From contig KV918778.1 of assembly GCA_002049455.2 (NCBI GenBank), positions 1-64,000 of the forward strand: 64,000 nt of DNA, in the 5' to 3' direction. Numbering within the stretch: position 1 is the first letter of the stretch; every line of letters starts with the position of its first letter. A program made the position numbers and the translations under genes. The stretch is from Porphyra umbilicalis. Lineage: Eukaryota > Rhodophyta > Bangiophyceae > Bangiales > Bangiaceae. The notes under the pieces are model-generated. The model was not told the DNA's origin. It saw nothing but the letters and a program-made list of their open reading frames with translations, and did not search any database. Positions 21,299 through 30,867 of this stretch are shown here, one piece after another.

Positions 21299-23449
21299 CC
21301 GCCGCCACGTGCGGCTCCCTCCCCGCCGTCAGCGGCGCGGCGGTGCCGCCCGGCTACTGCGCGGGGGTGTGGGCGGCGGGGGCGGGTTCCCCCGGGGCAT
21401 CCTCGCCGACGGCAGCGGGGACGTCCTGTGGGTCGACCGCAACGTCCCCGGCGCGGTCGTTGCGTCGTGGCTCGACGGCGGCGCGGTGCGGACGGCGACG
21501 CTCGCGCGCGGGGGGGGTTGAACCACGGCTTGGCCGTCGACGAGCGGCGGCGGCACCTGTACGCCTCCTCCGCGTCGACGGTGTGGCGGTGGGACTACAC
21601 GCCGGGCGGGCGGGCGGTGGGGGGCGAGCCGACGGTGGTGGTCGCGGGGATGCCCACGGGCGGGCACTCGACGCGGAGTTTGGTCGTCGTCCCGGCGTCG
21701 GGGGGGGGGGGGGGGGGGGGGCGACTGGCTGTACGTGCAAGTCGGCTCGGACGCCAACGTGGACGGCCTCGTGACGGACCGCTCGGCGGTGCGGGCGCTC
21801 TGGTTGGGCGCCCCCAACCAGGACGGGGGGGCGGTGCCCGCCGGCGGCACCCCGTGGGCGGCGCTCGTGCCCGTCGCGGGGGGCCTCCGCAACACCGCCG
21901 GCCTCGGCGTGCACCCGACGTCGGGGGTGGTCGTTGGCGTGGAAAATGGGGCCGACAACCTCGTCGACGCTGCCGTCGGCGGCGACGTGCACAATGACAA
22001 CCCGTGCGAGGAGGTCAACGTGCTGCCGCCGCCGCCGCCGGCGGGCGCAACGGTGGCAGACGCGCCGACGCCGCCGGCGTATGGCTACCCGGCCTGCTGG
22101 TCCGAGTGGCGCCTCCCCGCGGCCACCTCGGCGGGCGTCGGGTCCCAGTTTGTGTGGCCGTCCGTGCGCGACGGCGCGTCGGCCGTCGACGCGGCGGGCG
22201 CGCCGCTAACGACGCCCTGGTGTCGTGCCGCCGCCAACAACCGGGCGCCTGTCGGGTGCTTGCCCGCCCACTGGGCGCCGCTCGGCTTGGCGTTTGGGGC
22301 GGGCGCGCCGGCGGGGGGGCGGTTTGCGCCGCCAGAGGGGGCGCCGGCGAGGGGGGCGGGGGCGGTCTACGTGACCGCCCACGGGAGTTGGAATCGGGAC
22401 GTGCCGTCGGGGCGGCTGGTGGCGGTTATGGACGTGCCCGCCGCCGCCGCCAGCGGCGTGGCGGCGGCGGCGGCGACGCCGCCCGCCACCGTCATGGGCA
22501 ACTACACGGTCCTCTTTGAGCAGGCGGCGGCGTCGCGGGCGGCGGGCCAGTGGCCCATCCGCCCCGTGGACGTGGCGTGGGCGCCCGACGGGACGCTGCT
22601 GGTGACGAGTGACGCGAGTGGGGAGGTGCTCGGCGTGCGGTGGGTCGGCGTCGGCGCCGACGACGCGTCGGCGACGGGCGGGCCGACGCCGGGGGCGGGG
22701 GAGGGGGGGGGACGCTCGAGGGGGGGGGGGGGGCGACGATGACAGCGTCTGCTTCCCGCCCACGGCGACGGTGACGGTGCGGCGGGGGGGCGTCGGGCCG
22801 CCGTCGACGGCGCGCATCGACAGTTTGGCGGTGGGGGATGCGGTGCTGTCGCCGGCGGGGCCGGCGCTCGCGCCGTCCGTGGTCGGCGGCGGCGCCGCCG
22901 CCGCCGCCGACGGCGCGGCGGTGCCGCCCGTGTGGTCCCCCATTGTTGCGTGGACGCACAAGGACGCGACGACGCGCACGGCGTATGTGGTGTTGACGGT
23001 TGTGGACGCGGCCACCAACCGCACCGCCACCCTCACCGTGTCGCCCGGCCACTATGTCGTCACCGCCGGCGGCCGGCGCGGCGGCGGCTGCGACCGACGC
23101 GGCGTGCACCTGGCCACCGCCCGCTCCGTGGCGGTTGGTGACACGCTCTTCACCCCCGCCGGCACGGCGACGGTGCGGTCCACGGCGGTGACGGTTGCGG
23201 CCGGGGCGGTCGCCCCCCACCCCGCGTCGGGCCTCCTCTACGTCAATGGCGTGGCCGCGTCGGCGTATACCGAGACGGTCCACCCGGCGGCCGCGCACGC
23301 GGCGGTGGGGGTGGCGGCGGCGGTGGGGGGGGTGGCGGGGGGGGGGGGCTCGACTGGGGGGGGTGGGTGTGGCGGGGGGGGGGGACGCCCGCGCGCGTCG
23401 CGCGCGCGCTCGCGCCGCTGCTGGGGGGGGGGGGCGCGTCGAACTGTGA
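20960..23449 (+). CDS. PQQ-type sugar (sorbosone) dehydrogenase-like protein fused to a C-terminal Hint domain; frame broken at G/C runs
   Basis: The start is uncertain (ATG at 20960 or 21104, same frame). The N-terminal part is Pro/Arg-rich and then has a long Ala tract that could serve as a signal peptide. The dehydrogenase part is spread over successive frames. It shows GFPRGILADGSGDVLWVDRN, LNHGLAVDERRRHLYASS, GGHSTRSL, WLYVQVGSDANVDG, DVHNDNPCEEVNVL, YGYPACWSEW and CLPAHWAPLGLAF, all typical of the soluble beta-propeller sugar dehydrogenase/sorbosone dehydrogenase family. The Hint module begins at Cys codon 22750 (CFPPTATV), continues through SPGHYVV, where the catalytic His sits, and ends with LLYVNGVAASAYTE. 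Frame changes coincide with C11 (~21150), G8 (21510-21517), G22 (21700-21721) and G9/G14 (22703-22733). Intact Hint domains self-splice or transfer a lipid/sterol; here the likely role is autoprocessing of a secreted oxidoreductase. It lies head-to-head with the gene at 18295-20591. Confidence 0.65.
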
Positions 23450-23794
23450 GGGGGGGGGGGGGGGGGGGTGACCGCCGTGCCACGCGGGTGCGCCGAGCGG
23501 GGTCCCCCGCCCGGGGGGGGGGGCGACCGGCCGCGCCGCCCGCCCGCCACGGTGTCCCACCCCACGGGTGGGGTGCGGCGGTCCCGGATGCCCGCCACGG
23601 GTGCCCGCACCGACGTTGCGGTGCCAGGGGGGGTGGCCGCCCCCCGCGCGTCGGCGGTGGCGGGGTGCCCGTCCGCCACCGTCCCGGACACGGCGGGGGC
23701 GCGGGCGCGGCGGGGTCGTGGCCGCCCCTCGAGCCGCCGGCGCGGACGCCCGAGCGCGCGGGGCCACAACGGCGTGCCATCCTAGTAACAGAAG

Positions 23795-23800
23795 AATAAA
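23795..23800 (+). terminator. Possible polyadenylation signal AATAAA
   Basis: AATAAA lies about 350 bases beyond the last recognisable codons of the dehydrogenase-Hint gene, in otherwise very GC-rich DNA, just before the CA microsatellite. Confidence 0.3.
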
Positions 23801-23841
23801 AACCGAGGCAGCTGCCGGTGCGGGGCCCAAGACGACGCGCG

Positions 23842-23843
<2 letters not shown>

Positions 23844-23896
<53 letters not shown>
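23844..23896. repeat. (CA)n microsatellite, about 26 units
   Basis: An uninterrupted ca dinucleotide run lies between the convergent dehydrogenase-Hint (+) and AMPK-beta (-) genes. Confidence 0.98.
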
Positions 23897-23898
<2 letters not shown>

Positions 23899-23966
23899 TA
23901 AGCACACACAAAAAGGGGGGGCGACGCGGGCGCGCGCCGCCCGGCCGAGGCGCCGCCGCCGCCCCC

Positions 23967-25621
23967 TCACTCATTCACCTCGGCTTCGGCGAGGTACACG
24001 AGCGACGTGACGCGCTTGGTCGCCTGGTACCGCCGCACGACGCCGACGCAGCAGACGCCGTCGTAGGGCACGGCGATAAACAGGTGGTTGAGGCGCACGT
24101 GGCCACACGCGTCGCCGCGCGTGCCGGCGGGCGCCTTGGCGCACCCCGTACTCGTGCCCGACCGCAACGAGGGGGTGCGGAGGTGCGGGGGCAGCGCCGG
24201 CGGCTCAACGACCGCCGCCTCGGGCGCCGCACAATCGTACGAGGCGCGGGGGGAGGCGCCCGACCCGTCGGCGGCGGGCGGCCGCCGCCCCCCCGACGGC
24301 GGCGACGCGGCGGGCGCGCCGGCAGCGGCCGAATCCGAGTCGGACGAGTGGTCCAAGTCGAATTCAACGGCCGCCGGCTCGACGGTGATGAGGTTGTTGA
24401 GGTTGCCGGAATCGTCGAGCGTCGTCGCTTGGTCGGTCGCGTGCCGCCAGTTGCCGCCGTCAATGTACCTGCACGCGGGGGGGGGGGTCGCGGGGGGCAG
24501 GGAGGGGGGGGAGGGGGGGGGGGAGACGCGCGCGCGCGCGCCGGGGCGCAGCGTGGTCAGTCGACAGATCAGTGGCTCAGCGGCGCACACACCGGCGGGA
24601 GCCCACGCGCGACCGCGAGACGCGTCCACACCAGCGGTCGCAGAGGCGCCCCACACCGCGCACCCGCGCCGTTGACGGGCAGCACAAGGCGCGCGAAACG
24701 GCCGTCCGACCCGACCCGACCCGTCCCCACCCCGCCCCACCACGACCAACGCACTTGTAGTGGTACGTGCCGGGCAGCAGTGACAAGTGCGCCGTGTGCA
24801 CCTCATGGTGCCGGTGCATCGGCGTGCGGGACGCCCACGCGTCCCACGACCCACACAGCAGCACCGGGGACGCCGAGTAGGCGGTGTAGGTGAAGAGCGT
24901 CGGCACCGCCGTATTCTCTATACCCGGCCGCCACCGACCGCCCCGACAGCGCCGACCAGTAGCGCACAAGACATCCACACGCGCAAACGCACACGGCACG
25001 GCGCAACCGCAGCAGGGGGCCACCAGCACGTCAGCATTGGGCGCCCGCACGATCCCCCACGGCCTCACCGCCGGGCAGACGCCCGCGCCAGCCAGTGCGG
25101 CCGGGAGGGCGCAGCCGACCTCCCCCCACATGGATGCAGCGCGCCGGCAGCAGCGGCGGGCCTTCGCGGGGGGCACCCCCCTAGGCAACGGCGCGCGCCC
25201 AGTCGGGGTCTGCCCCCCGCGAGCCCCACCCCGACACCCTCCCCCCGCCCCCGCCCGAGCCCGTCACGGCGTCTGCCGAGCGCCGCCGCGACCACCCCCC
25301 CCGCCGCTCACCCGCCCGCCGTCCCCCCCCATGGCGCACCCCGACGGGGGACCCCCCCCCCCACGCCGACACACCCCGCCCCCGACCTTACCTCGTGGCA
25401 CAAAGCGGCGGCCACTCGGCGGCGGCGGCCTTGGTGGCGCCCCGCCGACCGCGCCGCTCATCCCCGACCGTTGGCCGTCGGCGAGGTGGCGGGTGGCCGC
25501 CTCCCCCGCCGCGCCCGACCGTGACGCCGACGGGCCGTCGGCGCCGCCGCCGCCACCCCCACCGCCGCCACCCCCACCGCCACCACCCCCACCCCCACCC
25601 CCACCCCCACCCCCACCCCCA

Positions 25622-25656
<35 letters not shown>

Positions 25657-25773
25657 GCCGCCACCGCCACCTCGCCGCGGGTCCCCCTCCGCCCCCCGCT
25701 TCCCCCCGTGCGCACCCGAAAAAGCCCCCTCCATCGACGCCGCCGACGCCTCGCGGCCGGCGGCGGCGCCCAT
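23967..25773 (-). CDS. AMPK/SNF1 kinase beta subunit, three exons, 348 aa
   Basis: This is the scaffold subunit that joins kinase and gamma subunits and binds glycogen/starch. Exons are 25392-25773, 24755-24917 and 23967-24468. The introns are 474 bases (GTAAGG..tatag) and 286 bases (GTGCGT..gtgcag). Phases 1 and 2 join without a frame error. Exon 1 starts MGAAAGREAS, a possible N-myristoylation signal, and contains 43 consecutive Gly codons. Exons 2-3 form the CBM48 glycogen-binding domain: LFTYTAYSASPVLLCGSWDAW, PGTYHYK joined to YIDGGNWRH, then TLDDSGNLNNLITV. The C-terminus is the ASC domain: LPPHLRT.., HVRLNHLFIAVPYDGVCCVG, RRYQATKRVTSLVYL. The stop is TGA at 23967-23969. The ATG lies 673 bases from the divergent Cgi121 start. 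Domain order and splice phases make this the most secure cellular gene in the window. Confidence 0.9.
25543..25671. repeat. Gly-coding trinucleotide tract in AMPK-beta exon 1
   Basis: Alternating ccaccc and ccgccg runs (plus strand) encode 43 uninterrupted glycines on the minus strand. The length is an exact multiple of three, so the exon frame is kept. Confidence 0.9.
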
Positions 25774-26446
25774 GGCGGCGGCGGGGCGCGCGGGGCACGC
25801 GGCCGCGGCGGCGCGGCGGCGCAGACGCGGGGGGGTGTGCTCGCCGCAGGCGCGGCGGAACGTGTCGCAAAAAACGGGGGGGCCAAACGTGCGGGGAGAG
25901 GCACGGCACGCGCGCCGCCGCCGCCGACGCGGACGCGGGGGGGGCGGGGGGGGACGGCAGCGTGAGCAGCGGCGCAGGCGGCCGAAACAATGGGCGGCGC
26001 AGGCGGCGCGGCCGTGCGCCGGGGACGCGCGCCCCCGCGGTCCGCACCGCCGCGGCGCGGGCCCGCGGGCGCGAGCTGCCGCCCCGCGCCGCCGGGCCGT
26101 CGGCGACCGCAATTCGCCGCCCGCCCGCGCAGATACTGTACTGTACTGGACTGTACCGCCATGCGCCGGGCGCGGACCCGCGCGACAGGCGACGGCCGTG
26201 CGGAGAAATCGGGGGCGGCGCCCACCATTTCCCACACTGGATTGGCTTGGGGTCCGCGCCCTGAATTGGAGAGCCATTTCCAACCCGTGGGCGTCCCGGC
26301 GACGTGGGGACGCGGCGCCGCGCGCCCGCCCGCCCGTGCCGCGCGCGCCCGCCGCCCGACGGCGGCGCCTGTCTGGCACTGCCTGCCGCCACGGCGGCGC
26401 CGCGACGCATCACGCCCCCCCCCCCCCGCCCCCCGCCGACGCAACG
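25774..26446. promoter_or_regulatory. Shared 5' region of divergent AMPK-beta and Cgi121 genes
   Basis: The two ATGs face away from each other across 673 bases. Within it, about 26130-26160, the sequence gatactgtactgtactggactgtacc is a small irregular repeat of actgt in otherwise C/G-only DNA. A normal-GC patch follows at 26210-26290. No TATA box is evident. Confidence 0.35.
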
Positions 26447-27805
26447 ATGCGCACGCGCGTCGGGGAGCGCCTGGACATCCCCGTGGAGCTCCGCCTGTAC
26501 GAGGGGGTGACCAATGGCGGGGAGCTCCGCCGGCGGCTCGCCGCCCGCGAAGTCGACGCGGCCTTCCTCAATGCGGACCTGGTGCGTGGCGCCCGCCGAC
26601 GTGGCGCGGCGGGGGGGCGCGGGGAGGGGGGGGGGGGGGCGGCGGCGGCGGCGGTGGAGGGACGGCAACGGGCGGCTGGGGGACTGGCGGATGCCTTTTT
26701 TTGTTTGTTTCTTGACCGCGCGGCGAGAAGGGAGGCGCGTGGCTTGGCATCTGCGTCGGCCACGCGCCGCGCGCCGTGCGTGCCGTCGGTGCGCCTGCTG
26801 ACATGCGTGCGGCGGGCGGTCGGTCGACGGTGCCCGTGTCGCCGCCCCGCCTTTTCCCCGTCTTTTTCCGTCTTTGGTGTGCGCCCCGCTCCCCTGCCCC
26901 ACACGTCCGTGGCACTGGCAGGTCACCGACCTGTTCCCGGTCCTCGTCGCCGCCCACCAGGCGGTGGAGAGTGGTGCGTTTTGGGGCTCCCCACGTCCGC
27001 CCCGCCTGGCGCCTGTACTTTTTTGCGTGCCCGTCGCACCGTGGCGCTCCCTCGGTGCGGCGTGCGAGCGACCGCCGCCCCTCCTCCGACCGCGGTGCAC
27101 TGACGCGGACGCGCCCCGCCGATGTGCCGCCACCCTTGCGTTGCCGCCCCCTCCGCTGTGGTTTTTTTTTTGTCCGTCGTGCCCCTGGCCCCCCTGCGCG
27201 TTGCGCCACGCTCCCTCGGCCCTTCCCCCCCCCCGCCCCCCCCCCGTCCCCCCTTGCCACGCTGGCGTCGGCCGCGCCCCCCCCACAGCCCGCGGCGGCA
27301 CGCTCGTGGCGCACTCGGTGCACGCGCAGCTGCTGCTGTGCTTGTCGGGCGGTAAATCCCTCTCCTCTGCGCTGCGCCACTTTGGCGTTGGCGACGCAAC
27401 ACGCCGGGTGCTCGTCGTGCTGCTGCCGGCGCCGCCCCGCGGCGCGCCGCCCGCAGCGTCCACGACGCCAACGCCCGCCCCATTGGCCGACGCCGACGGC
27501 GCCGCCGCCGCCGTCGACGCCACCGCCGCCGCCGCCGCTGCCGACGGCGCGGCCGATGGTGCGTCGGCCCCCGCCCCGGCCCGGCCCCGCCCGTGGCGCG
27601 CCCCGTTTGCCGACATTGCCGGCGTGGAAGCGGCCGACGTGGCGGCCGCCGTGGCGGCCGGCGGTGCCGCCCACGCGCCGCGCGTGGCGGCCGTGTACAA
27701 GATTACGGCGGAGGAGCTGGGGGGGAAGGGGGGGGGGGGGCGGACGATGCCCTGACGGCGGCGGTCGTGACGCGCGTCGCCAGCCGGGAGGTGGTGTCCA
27801 GGTGA
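26447..27805 (+). CDS. CGI121: KEOPS/EKC complex subunit Cgi121 (TPRKB family), three exons
   Basis: Cgi121 binds the Bud32 kinase in the complex that makes tRNA t6A. Exon 1 (26447-26581) encodes MRTRVGERLDIPVELRLYEG, then the hallmark LRRRLAAREVDAAFLNADL. Exon 2 (26922-26973) encodes VTDLFPVLVAAHQAVES. Exon 3 from 27289 encodes GGTLVAHSVHAQLL..SLSSALRHFGVGD, an Ala-rich insertion, and VAAVYKITAEELGG. Introns of 340 and 315 bases both start GTGCGT and end cag, and phases 0 and 1 join correctly. The expected tail DDALTAAVVTRVASREVVSR is in another frame after a G13 run (27728-27740), and its stop is at 27803. Without a frame change, translation ends at 27755. The acidic/Ala loop of ~50 residues makes it longer than the usual ~175 aa. 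A GTGAGG string at the stop could be another donor. Confidence 0.85.
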
Positions 27806-30800
27806 GGGCGGGGGAAGGTCCGGGGGAGGGGGGCGGGGGGAGCGGTGGGGGTGTACCCGACGGCGTCACGGCGGCATGCCGCCCCCGCTGACCGCGCGGG
27901 GAGCACGGCGGACGGGCCGCCGCCGCCGCCGGTCCTTGTCGTTGGGGCGGCGGCACCCCCGGCGGTCGGCGCTCTCCCCGCCGCCTTGCCGGCGGGTGCG
28001 CCGCCCCTGCGTGGGCGCCCCGCGCGGCGCGCGCGTGCACACCGGCGCCTGCTCGACGGGCCGACGCGGGGCGGCGGACGCGCGGGTGGTGCCGCGACGG
28101 CGGTCGCGCCGGTCGTGGCGGTGCCGCGGCGGCGGCCGCGGCGGGGCGCCCGCGGCGGTTGCGGCGGCGCTGCGCGCGCGCAGCGGGTGTCTGCGGGCCG
28201 CACAGAGGGGGGGGGGGGGGGGGGACCCGCCACAGACGTGGTGGGTGCACGCGCCTGACGAGCCGCGGTCATTCCGCTGTGAAGCGCTGATGGGCTCATC
28301 GTTGGCATGCGGGCACCGTATACTGTATCTGTACTCGTCATGATCACACCCAACTGTTTGTGTAAAGGGGACAAATCAACGGTGACCCCAACTTTCGTTT
28401 TCAACCAAATGTCTTGAATACCTGCACCCACGACCATGTGGGCGGGTCTGCACACCAGAATGTGTGTTCCGCATCGGGAAAAAGGCCAATGTGCTCCGAC
28501 CCCACTTACGCAGCACAGCGACGGCGCCGCCGCGGCCGCTGTCCGCGACGGCGCCGCCAGTCGGCGCGGCCGTCCCCGCCGCCGCCACCACCGCCAATGG
28601 CGGCGGCTCGGTCGAGGCGGCCGTCGAGGCGCCTGTGGCGGCCGCCATCGCCGCCCGCTGGACGGCGCTCGTCAACGACGCGCACGCGGTGGCGGGCGCC
28701 CACTGGGACGCCTCCATCGAGCGCCTGCTCCACTCGTGGTGTCGGGAAGCGCCGGGCGGGACGCTGCTCCTGGACGCGCGTCGGTGGTGGCGCAAGGCGC
28801 GGCTGCCAAGCAAAATGAGATACTGTCAGCTGCATGCGCGGCGCCAGCTATCGCTCGGCCCCCTCTACGCCCGCTGTGCCCGCACCGCCGGGTGCGCGCG
28901 TGCGACGTGGGGGCGTACATGGCGGGAGCGTGACAGGGCCACGGGCGCAGACGTCTCTGAAGCGGTGGCAGCCACCGCGGTCGGTGCCCGCTGGCGCCAG
29001 TGCGGCCGGAAATGAGCTCCGCCCCCGCCGTCGCCGCGGCCGGCTGCGGCTCGGCGCGGAGTCAATGCGGCAGGCGGCTCCGTCGCGCGAGGCGGGGTGG
29101 TGACAACCAATGGGCTTGGCGAGGCGGGGGGGGGAAGGGGGGGGGGGGAGAGAGCGCCCGCCTTGTCGACGCGACGGCGGTAGCGCCACTATCGGCGGCG
29201 GGTCGACGGGGTCGTGGCGCTTGACCGCGCGCGGACGCCGCGTGTCCGACGGTGGCGGGGCTTCCCCCCTCCGTCCCCCCCTCCCCCTACTCCACCCCGC
29301 CCTTCCGCTGCAACAACGGCGGCCGCCTCGCGGCCGTGCCACCAGGTCCTCGCCGCCGTCACGGGTGCGGTGTCCGCCGTGGCGGCAACGGCGACGTGCA
29401 CACAGCGGCGGCGCATGGCGACGCGCCGGCCGTCGGGCGGCCCGACCGGCGGGGGCAGACGCCGGCGGCCCGCTGCCGTGGCCGTGACGGCGCCGCCACC
29501 GCCACCGACCGGCAGCGCGGCGGTGGCGCGTTGCGGCGCGGCGCCGGCGTGCGGCGCCGGTGCACACCCCACCCCCCCGCCCGTGGACGGGGGCGGGCGG
29601 CGCTGGGGGTCGGACGCGGTGGGACGGCGGCGGCGGCGGCGCCGCTGCCGAGGACGTGGTAGCGGCCGCTACCACGCGCCCCCGCGGGTGCGCCGCCGCC
29701 GCCGCCGCCGCCGCCGCCGACGGATGGCGGCCGCGGCCGGTAGCGGCCCGACGGGCAGGCGCGGCGGCGGCGACGGCGGGCGCGGCAGCCGTCCTTGGCG
29801 GCGGCACCCGTGCACACGGCGGCGCGTCGCCACACAGGCGGTCGGGTCGCCACGGCACCGCGTGTCGCGCCGCGCGGCAGCCGCGGCGGGGGGCGTCGGC
29901 TGGGAGCAGCGGCCGCCGTGCCGCTGCCGCGGCTGCCGCCGCCGCCGCCGCCCGACGGGGGGACGTTGCGCCGCCGCGCGGGGGCGGCTTTCCCCCTCGT
30001 CGGCGGCTCCCCCTTCGGCGGTGGCTCCTCTCACAGCGGTGGCACGTGGACGTCTCGCCAAAAGAACGCGGAGGCCACAGGTCGCGGCCGCGGCGCAGAC
30101 GGCACCCGCCACGTCACGCTGCCCGCGACGTCGTGCATGCGAGGCCTGTTGCGCCGGGGTGAGGGGGGGGCTGGGTGGGAGGAGCGGGGGGCCGGCGCCG
30201 CCACCACCGTTGTGAGACGTAGCGGCCCGCGCCGCCGCCAGCGCGCCGGCGCGCCTGCTGCACGCGGGCGCCGCAAGACGGGCGGCCGCGCCGGCCGCGT
30301 TGGCGGCCGCGCCGGCGGCCGTCTGGTGTCACTGCCGCCGCGGACCGAGCGGGGCGCCACGCGGCGCGGCGGACGCGGCGGTGCACCGACCGCCGGGCCG
30401 GGGTGCGCCCGTGGATCGGCCGCTGGTGTGGGGCGGAATGGGGTGTACGGCGGGGGGGGCGCTCGCCGGTCACAGAGCGGACACACCTCTGCGGAGGAGG
30501 GAGCCGCCGCCGAGCGCGGCGGACCCCGCCGGCGCAAGCGACGGTGGCGGTGCGGCTGGGGGGGGAGGGGGTCCTGATGAGTCTGGCAGGAGGGGGGGGT
30601 CCCGGCGAATTGAGCGAAAGGGGTTTTTTTTTGTGTCTTTTGTCGTTCCGTGGCTTTCTTTACGAAGGCCCAGGGGGACAGATGATCTGTCCCCGTCTTT
30701 TGGGGTGGCACGCGCCGAGGCTGTTCGTCGCTCTCTGTGCCCGTTTCAATTTGGAATGATCCAAACCAAACCGAACTGTGACTGCTCAACCCTGTGGGTT

Positions 30801-30867
30801 GGACACTCCTACGTCACAAGGGTACACAAACAACCCCTCCGAGGCGTTGCAGTCCAGCCCCCGCCTA
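27806..30867. other. Mostly G/C-only DNA, one possible exon
   Basis: Long open frames on both strands reflect composition only. One segment may be real. After an acceptor-like ttacgcag at about 28506, plus-strand codons to about 28826 include VAAAIAARWTALVNDAHAVA and LHSWCREAPGGTLLLDARRW, which have normal composition. I cannot name the family or find partner exons. Around 28260-28460 and 30600-30860 GC drops; the latter holds the palindrome at 30674. Confidence 0.4.
30674..30694. repeat. Near-perfect 21-bp palindrome
   Basis: ggggacagat and atctgtcccc face each other across a single g. It lies in the AT-richer patch between the GC island and the membrane-protein gene. Confidence 0.9.

Noticed and set aside
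25388-28250. Very long frames (up to 770 codons) over the AMPK-beta/Cgi121 region
   Set aside because: They are shadows of the two spliced genes and of the Gly/Pro-coding tract; conserved motifs fall only in the spliced models.
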